Positions 44,374 to 55,588 are shown, counted from the first letter of the stretch. The stretch: DNA of 64,000 nt from Bog-473 sp963850095 (GCA_963850095.1 CAWKJX010000004.1:310001-374000), one strand, 5' to 3'. Notes: generated from the sequence alone by a model not told the origin. Numbers and translations are program-made.

Positions 44374-44754
44374 GTGTCAGCAGAACAGATGAACAGCGGC
44401 GTGGCGGTTGGCTGGATATGCATCGATTGCCCCGACCCTCAGCGGTTGGCGGGGTGGTGGCAGGAGTTACTCGGTGGAACGGTGAGTGTCGACGACGACG
44501 GCGACGTCCGTCTCGACACGGATACCATTCCAATTCTCTTCCTCAGGGTGACTGAGTCCAAGACGGTGAAGAATCGCGTGCACTTGGACCTACGCGTCAC
44601 TGACTTCGATCGTGCGGTGACCAAGGCGAAAGCTCTCGGAGCTACCCCAGCTGATGACGTGTACGTCGGAGACCGGTGGCAGGTCTTCCGCGATCCCGAC
44701 GGCAACGAATTCTGCATCATCCGACCGAGCGCCGAGGCTGACAACGGCCCCTGA
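44374..44754 (+). CDS. Glyoxalase/bleomycin-resistance (VOC) family protein
   Basis: A 126-residue VOC-fold protein with two beta-alpha-beta-beta-beta halves: WICIDCPDPQRLAGWWQELL at the start and DLRVTDFDRAVTKAKALGAT, WQVFRDPDGNEFCIIRP at the end. The DPDGNEF motif and flanking residues suit a metal or ligand site; substrate unknown. The GTG is preferred over an upstream open frame because of the -10 box. Confidence 0.83.
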   Translation: MSAEQMNSGVAVGWICIDCPDPQRLAGWWQELLGGTVSVDDDGDVRLDTDTIPILFLRVTESKTVKNRVHLDLRVTDFDRAVTKAKALGATPADDVYVGDRWQVFRDPDGNEFCIIRPSAEADNGP

Positions 44755-44863
44755 TTCTTCTGGACCCAAGACGCTCTTGTCGCCGAGTCGGCACCAGGAG
44801 CCCCGCTTCCGTCATCTTGATACCGGGACCGCGTGGATGGTGAGAAGGCGTGCACGGACGCGC

Positions 44864-44869
44864 TACCGT
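44864..44869 (+). promoter_or_regulatory. -10 box (TACCGT) of a leaderless YdeI-like gene
   Basis: TACCGT ends six bases before the GTG start. Confidence 0.45.
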
Positions 44870-44875
44870 GACGCT

Positions 44876-45142
44876 GTGAGCGGCCCGCGAGTGCCCGGTG
44901 GGGTGGTGCACAAGCTTCCGGGAGACCTACGGGAAGCACTGGTCGCGAACGCCACGGCGCTCGATGCCTGGAAGGACATCACGCCTCTGGCTCGCAACGA
45001 GTTCATCTGCTGGGTCGAGGATGCCAAGCAGGAGATGACGCGAGAACGCCGCATTCGCCGGACCCAGGAGGAGTTGGAGGAGGGCATGCGCCGGCCCTGC
45101 TGCTGGCCCGGGTGCAAGCACCGGGAGCGCACCGGCCACTAG
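44876..45142 (+). CDS. YdeI/OmpD-associated-like protein
   Basis: An 88-residue protein: HKLPGDLREALVANATALDA, WKDITPLARNEFICWVEDAK and ERRIRRTQEELEEGMRRPCC form the conserved C-terminal YdeI/OmdA pattern, here without the usual N-terminal domain. A pair of Cys (CCWPGCKHR) might bind metal. Homologues are linked to stress or peptide resistance; a specific role is unproven. GTG start. Confidence 0.75.
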   Translation: MSGPRVPGGVVHKLPGDLREALVANATALDAWKDITPLARNEFICWVEDAKQEMTRERRIRRTQEELEEGMRRPCCWPGCKHRERTGH

Positions 45143-45192
45143 CGGCCGGACGGTCGTTGTGCTTCCGCCCGGCCCGGCTATGGCGGGTCTGC

Positions 45193-46332
45193 TCAGGACT
45201 CCCCGCCGAACCAGCGACGCCGCCGCGTGGTGCCGAACTCGACCTTCGAGGCCGCCATCTCCTCCGATGCCTCGGTGAACGTCCCGAACGGGGAGGGCCC
45301 GCCCAGGAAGTTGGCGTCGAACCTCGCCACCTTGGGGCCGCCGAACTCTATGTAACAGGTCGCGATGCCCTTGTACGGCTCGGGTTCGGTCCCACCGCGG
45401 ATTTGGTGGACCAGGACGTCCGCCAAGGTCGAAGCCTCGCCTTCGGCGATGGCGCCCACCCGGGGGACGGGCGCGCTCGTCACGTCGCCGACGGCGTAGA
45501 CGTGCGCGAACTTGGTGGCGAAGGTCTGATGGTCCACGGCGATCCACCCGTCCTCTTCGACCAGTCCCGACTCCTCGACCACCTTGGGGGCCCGGTGGAC
45601 CGGGATGGCGAGAAGCAACGCGTACGGAATGGTCTGCCCGTCGCGCAGCGTCGCCGTCTTGGTCGAGGGGTCGAGCGCCGTCACCTTTGACTCGGGCCAC
45701 CATCCGATGTCCCGCTCCTCGAGCGCTCTCAAAATGCCGGCCGATGCCTCGGCCGAAATCGGGATGGGCTTCGGCATGGGGCTGATGATCTTGATGGTGC
45801 TGGCCCCGCGGAGGCCACGCTTCTCGAGGTGGTCGTGCAGCATGATCGCCGTTTCGAACGGCGCCGCCGGGCACTTGAAGGTTGGCCCGAGGACGCCGAT
45901 GATGGCGTCTCCGCCCTCGAAGGTGGGCAACACCGAGCGGACCCGGTTGGCCCCCTCGACCGAGTAGTACTCGGTTCCCTCCTCTACGACTCCGGGGGTG
46001 GCCGCCGGGTCGAGATCGGCGCCCAGCGCCACCACCAGGATGTCGGGCTCGTAGCTCGACTTGTCGGTCGTGACCCGCCGGGTCTCGGGGTCGATGGAGA
46101 GAATCGTCTCCTGGGCGAAGCGGACCCCCGGTTTGTCAAGCTTCGAATACGGCACGCGGACGGCGTCGAGCTCGGACCGCCCGAACATCAGGTCAAGTTT
46201 CGAGAAGCCGAAGACAAATGCGTCATTGGCGTCAATGATCGTGACGTCGACTTCGCCGGGCAGGTCTTCCGACAGCCGGGTCGCCAGCTCCAAGCCGGCA
46301 AAGCCTGCCCCAAGGATCAGCACCTTCCTCAT
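45193..46332 (-). CDS. Sulfide:quinone oxidoreductase-like flavoprotein
   Basis: A 379-residue FAD enzyme of the NDH-2/SQR superfamily. Dinucleotide-binding motif ILGAGFAGLELATRL at the N-terminus, second glycine region IIGVLGPTFKCPAAPFE, and the C-terminal FAD motif HVYAVGDVTS. A single Cys (in FKCPAAP, about residue 160) matches one of the SQR redox cysteines; the full set is not obvious, so quinone-linked NADH or sulfide oxidation cannot be told apart. ATG start. Confidence 0.8.
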   Translation of the reverse strand: MRKVLILGAGFAGLELATRLSEDLPGEVDVTIIDANDAFVFGFSKLDLMFGRSELDAVRVPYSKLDKPGVRFAQETILSIDPETRRVTTDKSSYEPDILVVALGADLDPAATPGVVEEGTEYYSVEGANRVRSVLPTFEGGDAIIGVLGPTFKCPAAPFETAIMLHDHLEKRGLRGASTIKIISPMPKPIPISAEASAGILRALEERDIGWWPESKVTALDPSTKTATLRDGQTIPYALLLAIPVHRAPKVVEESGLVEEDGWIAVDHQTFATKFAHVYAVGDVTSAPVPRVGAIAEGEASTLADVLVHQIRGGTEPEPYKGIATCYIEFGGPKVARFDANFLGGPSPFGTFTEASEEMAASKVEFGTTRRRRWFGGES

Positions 46333-46614
46333 CGCACCCCTCCCATCCCCGGCGAAGACCTACCGGAGCCCGGTCCCGACCGCTGTGGCCGAGTATGCCA
46401 AAAGTCTCTAGGGGTGGGCTGAGGGTACCCGGAGGTCGACCCGCCTGCGGTCGAATCGGATTCTCATGCTGGACCCTGTGGAGAAGGTGAGGTCGCGGGG
46501 TGGCAGAACCTCCATGCCGGGCCACGAGTGGGCGGGCGGCACCGAGACGTACGGCCGAGCGCCGGGCGACGGGTTATCGACGGAGTCGGCTCGAACCGGA
46601 CCGACTCTGGACGG

Positions 46615-46620
46615 TAGGGT
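46615..46620 (+). promoter_or_regulatory. -10 box (TAGGGT) of a leaderless gene
   Basis: TAGGGT ends six bases before the ATG of the 125-residue protein. Confidence 0.5.
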
Positions 46621-46626
46621 CCGGTC

Positions 46627-47004
46627 ATGATCGTGACGGTGTTTCGCCGCCGCCTGAAGGAAGGAAAGACCTTCGGCGACTTCCTGGAGGCGTGGCAGGC
46701 TGAGAAGGGTTTCGGCGTCCCGACGCGGGTGTTCAATGCGCAACGACTCGATGACGAGCGCGAAATCCTGACCTTCGGCTTTGTCGACGCCGACGCCTCA
46801 GCGTTGGGCGCCGCCGCCACGAAGGTCGCCGAACAGGAAGCGGTGCGGCACAGCCGCATCGACGAGGTGATCGAGTCCACGGAGCTGCGTGCGTTTTACG
46901 AGTTGCGTTGCGAGCACGATCTCAGCTCGTCGCCGCGCCAGATTGGGCTCGGCTCATCCGAGAGCATGCTGAAAGCCTTCGACGATTCGCCCTCCAGCGC
47001 CTGA
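46627..47004 (+). CDS. Unknown protein, ABM/dimeric-barrel-like
   Basis: A 125-residue protein with a beta-alpha-beta start (MIVTVFRRRLKEGKTFGDFL) resembling dimeric alpha/beta-barrel proteins, then a helical C-terminal half (KVAEQEAVRHSRIDEVIEST) and a disordered tail. No catalytic residues recognised. It converges on the monooxygenase gene. Confidence 0.6.
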   Translation: MIVTVFRRRLKEGKTFGDFLEAWQAEKGFGVPTRVFNAQRLDDEREILTFGFVDADASALGAAATKVAEQEAVRHSRIDEVIESTELRAFYELRCEHDLSSSPRQIGLGSSESMLKAFDDSPSSA

Positions 47005-47037
47005 CACACCCCGCCTCTCGGTGACCGTCCGGGCGGG

Positions 47038-48846
<1,809 letters not shown>

Positions 48847-48916
48847 GGGCGTGGGCGTACGCGCATGGGTCTCAGCCTCTCGTCTCGAGGGCGCAGCGTA
48901 CCAACGGCGTGCGGCT

Positions 48917-50359
48917 CTAACCCTGGCCTCCGTCGCCTCCGTGGCCGTGGCGGTAGCCGTGCCCGCCGAAGGGCTCGAAGAGGGACGGCGGGGGAACGGT
49001 CGTGGTCGTAGTCGTGGTCGTGGTCGTGGTCGGCACGGCGGCGCCCGTCGCCTCGAGGGTGTTCACGATGTCCTGGTACTGGTCGGCCGAAATGCCGTTC
49101 CCGTTCACCAGTACCTGGGCCAGGGACAGCGCCTGCTCGGCCGAGGCCTGGCGCCGCGTTCCGGCCTTCTCGGCTGCCGTGCCGTCGAGCGCGGCGGCCA
49201 TGGCCTGGTCGCCCGGCATCCCACCCTGGGCGATCCGGGCGGCGAGAGTTCGGATGGCGCCGCGTTCGGGATCCGTCGCGTGCGCGTGTGTCGACGCGGT
49301 CGTCGTCGCAGCGCTCCCCGAGGTGGCGGGCCCGGTCGGCTGCGCGGTACCGACGGTCAGCCAGTAGGCGACCGCTCCCACCACAGCCACCGCGAAGGCA
49401 GCCAGCAGGACGACGTGACGCCAGGAACGCCGTCGGACCTGTCGCAGCGGAGGCGGGGGAGACCGGCGCACGAAGGCGGGAGACGTGGCCGCCGCGGTCC
49501 GAGCCGGTACCATGACCGTCCCCAGGGGCCGGGTCGCCTCGGCGTCGGCGGGTCGTGGCGAACCGGGCCGGGTTTCCAGGGCACCCAATGCCTCCGCCAT
49601 CGCCTGGGCCGAGGCGAAGCGGTGGCGGGGATCGGGAGCGAGGGCGCGGGTCGCAATGGGCAGCAACTCTGGCGGGACCAGGCGCGCCATATCGTCGCCC
49701 ACCTCGAGTCGGTGGCCCGAGACGGCTTCTACCATCACGGCGCCCACGGAGTAGAGGTCCGATTGCACGGTGGCGGGATTCCCCGCTCGGCGCTCAGGCG
49801 CCAAATAGCCCGGCGTTCCGAGGATGACCCCGGTCATGGTCAGGTCCTGTGTCGCAACTGGCGACGCGACCCGTCCGTCGAAGCTCTTGGCGATGCCGAA
49901 GTCGGCCATCTTGGCCCGTCCGTCATCGAGGAGGATGTTGCTGGGCTTGATATCGCGGTGCAGCACGCCACAGCGGTGGGCGGCGCCGAGGGCAGCCAGG
50001 GTCTGGCTCATGACACGCAGGAACCTGGTCTTCGTGAGAGGAGCGGACGCGATTTCGTCGCGGAGCGTGCTCCCCGAGAGCCGTTCCATCACCAGGAAAC
50101 AGAACGCGTCGTCCTCCCCGTAATCCAGAATGGCGACGATGTGCGGGTGGACGAGGCGTGCCGCGATGCGGGCCTCCTGCTGGAACCTTTGCCGCATGCC
50201 GGGCATCGACCCGGTCTCGGGACGGAGGATCTTCAGCGCGACGTGGCGCTCGAGTCGCTCGTCGAACGCGTCGTAGACCCGGGCCATGCCACCTTCCCCG
50301 AGGAGCCCGTCGAGTCGGTAGCGACCCCCGACGACGGTCACGGTGGCCCGCGTGTCCAC
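48917..50359 (-). CDS. Serine/threonine protein kinase (PknB-type) with membrane helix
   Basis: A 480-residue receptor-like kinase. Kinase domain at about residues 10-270: glycine loop GEGGMARVYD, Lys in VALKIL, catalytic HRDIKPSN, DFG, and the GTPGYLAPER activation segment. One membrane helix at about 318-338 (VVLLAAFAVAVVGAVAYWL), then an extracellular part with a helical repeat and an 11-residue poly-Thr run before a Gly/His-rich tail. No PASTA domains, so the signal sensed is unclear. GTG start. Confidence 0.9.
   Translation of the reverse strand: MDTRATVTVVGGRYRLDGLLGEGGMARVYDAFDERLERHVALKILRPETGSMPGMRQRFQQEARIAARLVHPHIVAILDYGEDDAFCFLVMERLSGSTLRDEIASAPLTKTRFLRVMSQTLAALGAAHRCGVLHRDIKPSNILLDDGRAKMADFGIAKSFDGRVASPVATQDLTMTGVILGTPGYLAPERRAGNPATVQSDLYSVGAVMVEAVSGHRLEVGDDMARLVPPELLPIATRALAPDPRHRFASAQAMAEALGALETRPGSPRPADAEATRPLGTVMVPARTAAATSPAFVRRSPPPPLRQVRRRSWRHVVLLAAFAVAVVGAVAYWLTVGTAQPTGPATSGSAATTTASTHAHATDPERGAIRTLAARIAQGGMPGDQAMAAALDGTAAEKAGTRRQASAEQALSLAQVLVNGNGISADQYQDIVNTLEATGAAVPTTTTTTTTTTTVPPPSLFEPFGGHGYRHGHGGDGGQG
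48999..49034. repeat. Hexamer (GTGGTC)-type repeat encoding poly-Thr
   Basis: A low-complexity run of GTCGTG/GTAGTC hexamers inside the kinase gene, encoding the poly-Thr linker. It is prone to length change by slippage. Confidence 0.7.
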
Positions 50360-50484
50360 CCCCCAGGTTTACCCGACCGGCCTGGTCGGCAATCCCGGTG
50401 CGCGGCCCAGGGTGGAACTCCCTGGTCAGCGCCGGGGGCGCGCCGATGGGGCCAGCAGGCAACCGGCGGTGAACGGACGCCGCC

Positions 50485-51417
50485 TCAGCGGGCCAGCTGG
50501 GCCATCTCGCCCATCAGGGTGAGGACGTCGGGGGCCGGGTCGATGCCGAAGTCGCGGTAGAGGGCGTGGAGATTTGCCACCAACCGCTCGCGTTCGCCCC
50601 AGCCGGAGAACACTCCGAGCTCCAGGTCGCGCGCTGCCTCCAGGGGGGTCAGTCCGCTTTCGAAGCGGGGCCGAGCCTCAATGGTCAGGAACTCGAAGTA
50701 GGCCTTGAGATCGGCCACGGCGGCGCCCGTAGCCAGCGGCCCGTGACCGGGCACGACGATGGACGGCGCCAGTTCGAGGATGCGGTCGCACGCCGCGATC
50801 CAATTGGACACCGGCCCGGCCCAGACAATCGGGTGGCCACCGTGGAAGAGGATGTCGCCCGTGAACACAATGCGCTCGGCCGGAAGATGCACAATGGCGT
50901 CGCCGGCCGTGTGGGCTGGTCCGACCTCAATGAGCTGCACCGACCGGTCGCCCAGCTCGAGGTCGAGCTGTCCATCGAACCTCTCGGAGGGCAGGGTGAG
51001 CGGGACGTCGTCGAAGGAGAACGGGGCGAAGATCCGGGCCAGGAACTCCCCGGCCGGACCGAGAGAAGGTGCCGTCTTCATCAGGGCGGCCATCGTCGAC
51101 GGCGGCAGGTGTTCCATTTCCTCGGCGCACGCGGTCGAGGAGATGATCACGGAATCGGCGACCAGGGCATTCCCGTAGCAGTGGTCGCCGTTGGCGTGCG
51201 TGTTGACGACGGTGCCGATCGTGCCGGCGTCGGGCGTCATGCGGCGCATGGCGTCGAGCATCTCAGCGGTCAATCGCAGGTCGAACAGCGTGTCGACGAG
51301 GAGGGAAGACCCGCCACCGGTCACCAGGCCGGCGTTGGACCACCCCCATCCTCCGTCGGGCTGCAGGTAGGCCCAGACGCCGTCCGCCACCTCGTGCAGT
51401 CCCTTTTCGTACGCCAT
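50485..51417 (-). CDS. Metallo-beta-lactamase-fold hydrolase
   Basis: A 310-residue MBL-fold enzyme, different from the one at 1744. Zinc motif VVNTHANGDHCYG (HxxGDH, an unusual form of HxHxDH), then IEVGPAHTAGDAIVHLPAER with the second His and Asp ligands, and VVPGHGPLA. Resembles the quinoprotein-relay/SoxH-like subgroup. ATG start; TAGGGT lies 14 bases upstream with AGGG between. Substrate unknown. Confidence 0.82.
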   Translation of the reverse strand: MAYEKGLHEVADGVWAYLQPDGGWGWSNAGLVTGGGSSLLVDTLFDLRLTAEMLDAMRRMTPDAGTIGTVVNTHANGDHCYGNALVADSVIISSTACAEEMEHLPPSTMAALMKTAPSLGPAGEFLARIFAPFSFDDVPLTLPSERFDGQLDLELGDRSVQLIEVGPAHTAGDAIVHLPAERIVFTGDILFHGGHPIVWAGPVSNWIAACDRILELAPSIVVPGHGPLATGAAVADLKAYFEFLTIEARPRFESGLTPLEAARDLELGVFSGWGERERLVANLHALYRDFGIDPAPDVLTLMGEMAQLAR

Positions 51418-51678
51418 GGCCCTGTTCGGCGACCCTAGTCCTGCCGTGACGCCGCGGGCAGCGAGCGCCCGGTGGCGCAACCCGTCCCGATATCAGTGGC
51501 CCCGGGTTCACGTCCGAGTCCGCCGTCGGCGCGGGTGCCCCGCATTATGAAAAGTTGATGAACTCGGCCCTCCCAGCTGGGCATTCACTGGGAACCCTGT
51601 GGTACATACGACTCGCAATTCCATTTGCTCCGGGCGGTCGGCACTGGCTGTTCGTGATCTTCAGAGGGAGACGTCGAC

Positions 51679-53103
51679 ATGCAAGAGCGCAGCCCGGCCG
51701 AGGTCGTCAAGCTCGTCAAGTCCGAGGGGGTCGAAATCGTCGACCTCCGGTTCTGCGACCTGCCCGGCCTGATGCAGCACTTCTCGGTGCCGGCGCACGC
51801 GCTGACCGAAGAAGGGTTCAGCGAGGGATACGGCTTCGATGGTTCGTCCATCCGCGGCTTTCAGCAGATCCACGAGTCCGACATGATCCTGCTGCCCGAT
51901 CCCTCCACTGCGGTAATCGACCCGTTCCGCCAGCACAAGACGCTGAACCTGAACTGCTTCGTGCACGACCCATTGACGCTGGAGCCCTACAGCCGCGATC
52001 CCCGCTACGTGGCCAAGAAGGCCGAGGAGCACGTGAAGGCGAGCGGGTTCGCCGACACGACGTACTTCGGTCCCGAGGCGGAGTTCTTCATCTTCGACGA
52101 CGTCCGCTTCTCCCAGGACCAGCACTCGGCCTTCTACCAGGTGGACTCCGTGGAAGGCGTCTGGAACTCCGGCAAGGACGAGGGCCCGAACCTCGGCTAC
52201 AAGCCCCGCTACAAGGAGGGCTACTTCCCGGTGCCCCCCACGGACCACTACCAGGACCTGCGGTCGGAAATGATCCTCACCATGGAGAGCATGGGGATCG
52301 AAATCGAGGTGCAGCACCACGAGGTGGGCACCGCCGGCCAGGCCGAAATCGACATGCGGTTCGACACGTTGCTGCGCATGGCCGACAAACTGATGCTCTA
52401 CAAGTACATCGTCAAGAGCATCGCCACCCAGGCCGGGCTCACCGCCACCTTCATGCCGAAGCCGCTTTTCGACGACAACGGGTCGGGCATGCACTGCCAC
52501 TCGTCCCTGTGGAGCGGCGGCGAGCCGCTCTTCCACCAAGAGGGCACGTACGCCAACCTGTCGGACATCGGCCGCTGGTACATCGGCGGCATCATTAAGC
52601 ACGCGCGTGCCGTGCTCGGGTTCGCGGCGCCGACCACCAACTCCTACAAGCGGCTCGTGCCGGGTTTCGAGGCTCCGGTCAACCTGGTGTACTCGCAGCG
52701 CAACCGTTCGGCCGCCTGCCGCATCCCGGTGTACTCGCCCAGTCCGAAGGCGAAGCGGGTGGAGTTCCGCTGCCCTGATCCGAGTTGCAACCCATACCTG
52801 GCCTTCTCGGCCATCCTCATGGCCGGTCTCGACGGCGTGACGAACAAGATCGAGCCGCCGCCGCCGGTTGACGAGGACCTCTTCGACATGCCGGCTGACG
52901 AGTTGGCAAAAATCGGCCAGGTCCCGTCCTCGCTCGAGGAGGCGTTGGACGCGCTCGAGGCCGACCAGGACTTCCTCAAGGTCGGCGGTGTGTTCACCGA
53001 CGACCTTATCGAGACGTGGGTCGACTACAAGCGGTCGAACGAGGTCGACGCCGTGCGTCTGCGCCCTCACCCGTGGGAGTTCCAGCTCTACTACGACATT
53101 TAG
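51679..53103 (+). CDS. glnA: Type I glutamine synthetase with Phe at the adenylylation site
   Basis: A 474-residue glutamine synthetase (glutamate + NH3 + ATP to glutamine). Mg-site Glu in FGPEAEFFIF, ATP-binding KPLFDDNGSGMHCHSSLW, glutamate-binding NRSAACRIP. At the adenylylation loop, enteric and mycobacterial enzymes read NLY(D/E)LPPEE; here it is DLFDMPADEL, with Phe402 in place of the modifiable Tyr. A GlnE-type switch therefore cannot act on this copy, although glnD is present in the window. Ribosome site AGAGGGAG. A 13-bp terminator stem follows. Confidence 0.95.
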   Translation: MQERSPAEVVKLVKSEGVEIVDLRFCDLPGLMQHFSVPAHALTEEGFSEGYGFDGSSIRGFQQIHESDMILLPDPSTAVIDPFRQHKTLNLNCFVHDPLTLEPYSRDPRYVAKKAEEHVKASGFADTTYFGPEAEFFIFDDVRFSQDQHSAFYQVDSVEGVWNSGKDEGPNLGYKPRYKEGYFPVPPTDHYQDLRSEMILTMESMGIEIEVQHHEVGTAGQAEIDMRFDTLLRMADKLMLYKYIVKSIATQAGLTATFMPKPLFDDNGSGMHCHSSLWSGGEPLFHQEGTYANLSDIGRWYIGGIIKHARAVLGFAAPTTNSYKRLVPGFEAPVNLVYSQRNRSAACRIPVYSPSPKAKRVEFRCPDPSCNPYLAFSAILMAGLDGVTNKIEPPPPVDEDLFDMPADELAKIGQVPSSLEEALDALEADQDFLKVGGVFTDDLIETWVDYKRSNEVDAVRLRPHPWEFQLYYDI

Positions 53104-53138
53104 ATCAGCCGGCCCGGGAGGGCTCTGACCAGAGGTTC

Positions 53139-53172
53139 GCGTAAAGCCGGCCCACCACAGCCGGCTTTACGC
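53139..53172 (+). terminator. Strong rho-independent-type stem after glnA
   Basis: GCGTAAAGCCGGC and GCCGGCTTTACGC pair perfectly (13 bp) around an eight-base loop, 35 bases after the glnA stop. There is no T-run. Confidence 0.75.
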
Positions 53173-53250
53173 ACGCTGTTCGCCGTAAGGCTCCGGCCGC
53201 CGTGCCGGGCGACTGCGGCGGGGGAGCGGCAGTGGGCACTTCGGACACAC

Positions 53251-54855
53251 TCAACCGAAGTCGACGCCCTCAATGTCAGCCTTGGGGATGATGTCGGGAA
53301 GCCGCCGCATCCGGAACGAGTTGCCTAGACCGAGAAGCGACGCGAGAGCGGGTACCAGTAGCGCCACCTGGAGGGAGCGATTTCGGGCCTTTGTGTTGAT
53401 GGCAAGAACCGCGTTTTGCACGTCCTGCGGCTCGTCGGCGATCTGCGCCTGCAGCTGTGTATTGCTCATGACCTCGGCGTCGTGCTCGAGCAAAGTGGAG
53501 ATCTGCTGTTGCTGGGTCGGCGGAATCACGCTGCTCGTGGTGGTCAAGTGGGTGAAGCTCAATGCCAAGACCCAAAGCATGATGCCTCCGGCCATCGCAA
53601 GCCCGAAGGACAACCCGAAGGAGCCTGCGGCGGAATTCACACCGGCCGCCTCGCTGACGCGTTCTTCGGCTATGGGTGCGAGCGTGAAGTTGTTGAGTTG
53701 AGACACGAGGAGCCCCAGACCCGAACCGGTGATCAGCAGCGGGATCACCAAGTACCACCCCGAGTCCACTCTGGGCACCAGCGGGATGATTGCGGCCATC
53801 CCGACAGTGCTGAGCGCGAAGCCGGCCAGGACGATGTTGGCCGGGCGCCGATTCCCTGCCTTGCGGCCGGCAAGCAAGGCCATCCCGAACATGGACAGTG
53901 AAAGGGGCGCCAGCGAAAGACCAGCCTGCATGGCGTTGTACTCGAGCGTCATCTGCAAAAAGAGCGGAAGTGCGATCATCGCTCCGCCGAGCGTGATCTG
54001 TTGGAACATCTGCTGCGAAATGCCGATGCGGAAGTTCAAGTGCTTGAACAGGTCGGGATCTATCAGTGGCGGCTTCCCGGTGCGTTTGCGGCGGACCAGC
54101 CAGAAGGCGAACGCAGCCAGTGTCACTGCGCCGACGCCTATCAGCAGGCCGACGTACTCACCGCCCTCTTGCCAGACGAGAATGCCGAGGACGATGCCGC
54201 CCATCCCGACCACGGACAGCACTGCGCCGACGTAATCGACCTTGCGCGACCCCGTGTAGGGCACATCCTTGACGAGCCGGATCTGGGACAACACGACAAG
54301 GATGACGACCACCTCGAGTCCGAAGCCGACACGCCACGACAGATAGGTCGTGAGGAACCCGCCGAGGAGTGGTCCGACAGCTGCGGCGATCGCTGCGGAT
54401 GCCCCGACCAATGCGTATGCCCGCCTCTGAGCGGCACCCGTGAAGTTGCCGTGAATCAGGGACTGCATCGCCGGGAGCAGGAGCGATGCGCCAAGCCCGC
54501 CGATGATCGCCCAGAAGATGATGATGGCGGTCAAGCTCTGCGCCACCGTCATGGCCAGTGCGCCGATGGCGTAGGCCAGGAGCCCGATCACATAGGCGCG
54601 CTTGCGGCCCATCAGGTCGCCCATCTTGGAGTTGATCAAAATGAAGGCCGCGGAGATGAGGGCCTCGAGGGCGATGGCCGATTGCACACCGCTCGCCGTC
54701 GTATGCAGATCTTTGATGACCGCCGAGATCGACACGTTCATTAACGAGGTGTCGATCACCAAGACGAACATGGCCGCCGCCAACAGGACGGCTAGTCGGG
54801 GACTGGCGCCGTTCTCCTCCTCGACGGCGTCGTCAGGCGTGGGGCTCATCGCCAT
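53251..54855 (-). CDS. MFS multidrug transporter (DHA2/EmrB-QacA type)
   Basis: A 534-residue proton-coupled exporter with about 14 membrane helices. Motif A is NSKMGDLMGRKRAYVIG, motif B-like residues are in LPAMQSLIHGNF, and the early AVLLAAAMFVLVIDTSLMNV helix carries the DxxxxNVALP-like pattern of the DHA2 branch. A long extracytoplasmic loop precedes the last helix (ISTLLEHDAEVMSNTQLQAQ). Substrate unknown. No regulator gene adjoins it. Confidence 0.88.
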   Translation of the reverse strand: MAMSPTPDDAVEEENGASPRLAVLLAAAMFVLVIDTSLMNVSISAVIKDLHTTASGVQSAIALEALISAAFILINSKMGDLMGRKRAYVIGLLAYAIGALAMTVAQSLTAIIIFWAIIGGLGASLLLPAMQSLIHGNFTGAAQRRAYALVGASAAIAAAVGPLLGGFLTTYLSWRVGFGLEVVVILVVLSQIRLVKDVPYTGSRKVDYVGAVLSVVGMGGIVLGILVWQEGGEYVGLLIGVGAVTLAAFAFWLVRRKRTGKPPLIDPDLFKHLNFRIGISQQMFQQITLGGAMIALPLFLQMTLEYNAMQAGLSLAPLSLSMFGMALLAGRKAGNRRPANIVLAGFALSTVGMAAIIPLVPRVDSGWYLVIPLLITGSGLGLLVSQLNNFTLAPIAEERVSEAAGVNSAAGSFGLSFGLAMAGGIMLWVLALSFTHLTTTSSVIPPTQQQQISTLLEHDAEVMSNTQLQAQIADEPQDVQNAVLAINTKARNRSLQVALLVPALASLLGLGNSFRMRRLPDIIPKADIEGVDFG

Positions 54856-55133
54856 GGGCCTCTCTCCGGACTGCGGTCCTGCACGGTCGAAGGTGGCGTG
54901 GAGGCCATGATCCCGATCATGCCCGGTTTAGCATCTGCCGGGTATGGGGCGGTGGTCCTTTGCAGCGCAACGTAGGCCTCCATATCGGAATCACCGCCAA
55001 CGTATCCGGTCGGAAGCGATTTCGGCCACAGCCTGGTCGATCGCGGCTCGGGAGGGCGGGCCAGGACGGGCGTCATGGAAGCGCCTCCAACTTTGGGTCG
55101 AGAGCGACGCGACCATCCAAGGTGGCGACAAGG

Positions 55134-55139
55134 TAGGTT
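55134..55139 (+). promoter_or_regulatory. -10 box (TAGGTT) of a leaderless DUF4235 gene
   Basis: TAGGTT ends seven bases before the ATG. Confidence 0.5.
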
Positions 55140-55146
55140 CTATGCC

Positions 55147-55446
55147 ATGAACCGTGAGCGGATGTGGAAGCTGGTCTCCGCCGGCATCGGCATGCTGGGC
55201 GGGCTGCTCGCCCGGAAGCTCATGAGGGCCGGGTACCGGGCCGTCCGCCATGACGCCGCCGCTCCTTCTCCGTTCGACCCCACCAGCGCCCGGTTCTCGT
55301 GGCTCGACGCCCTGCTGTGGGCGGCCGCAGCGGGCATCGGCCTTGGCATCACGAAAGTGCTGAGCGCCCGTGTCGCTGCAATGGGCTGGGAGGCCGCCAC
55401 CGGCACCCTCCCCCCGGGGTTCGTGGAGGAGCCTGTGGTCACCTGA
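55147..55446 (+). CDS. DUF4235 membrane protein
   Basis: A 99-residue protein with two hydrophobic segments (LVSAGIGMLGGLLARKLMRA and ALLWAAAAGIGLGITKVLSA) separated by a polar loop. Matches DUF4235, common in actinobacteria and unstudied. ATG is chosen for the -10 spacing. Confidence 0.78.
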   Translation: MNRERMWKLVSAGIGMLGGLLARKLMRAGYRAVRHDAAAPSPFDPTSARFSWLDALLWAAAAGIGLGITKVLSARVAAMGWEAATGTLPPGFVEEPVVT

Positions 55447-55588
55447 GCTCGGCGGAATGGCGTGGGCTTACACTGACGCCGGGAGTGGGATGACCGGAGG
55501 AGGTTGGCCATGGATGCATCAGGTGATCTACGGGCTGACGGTCTGTGGAGGCAAGGCGACCGACCGCGTGATGTGAGATAGCGGAGCG

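Noticed and set aside
34963..45192. Prophage or integrative element next to tRNA-Val
   Set aside because: No integrase, recombinase, phage structural gene or direct repeat of the tRNA end was found; only the composition shift supports an island.
48999..49034. Hexamer repeat considered as a CRISPR-like or tandem array
   Set aside because: It encodes a poly-Thr linker in the kinase; no spacers or cas genes.
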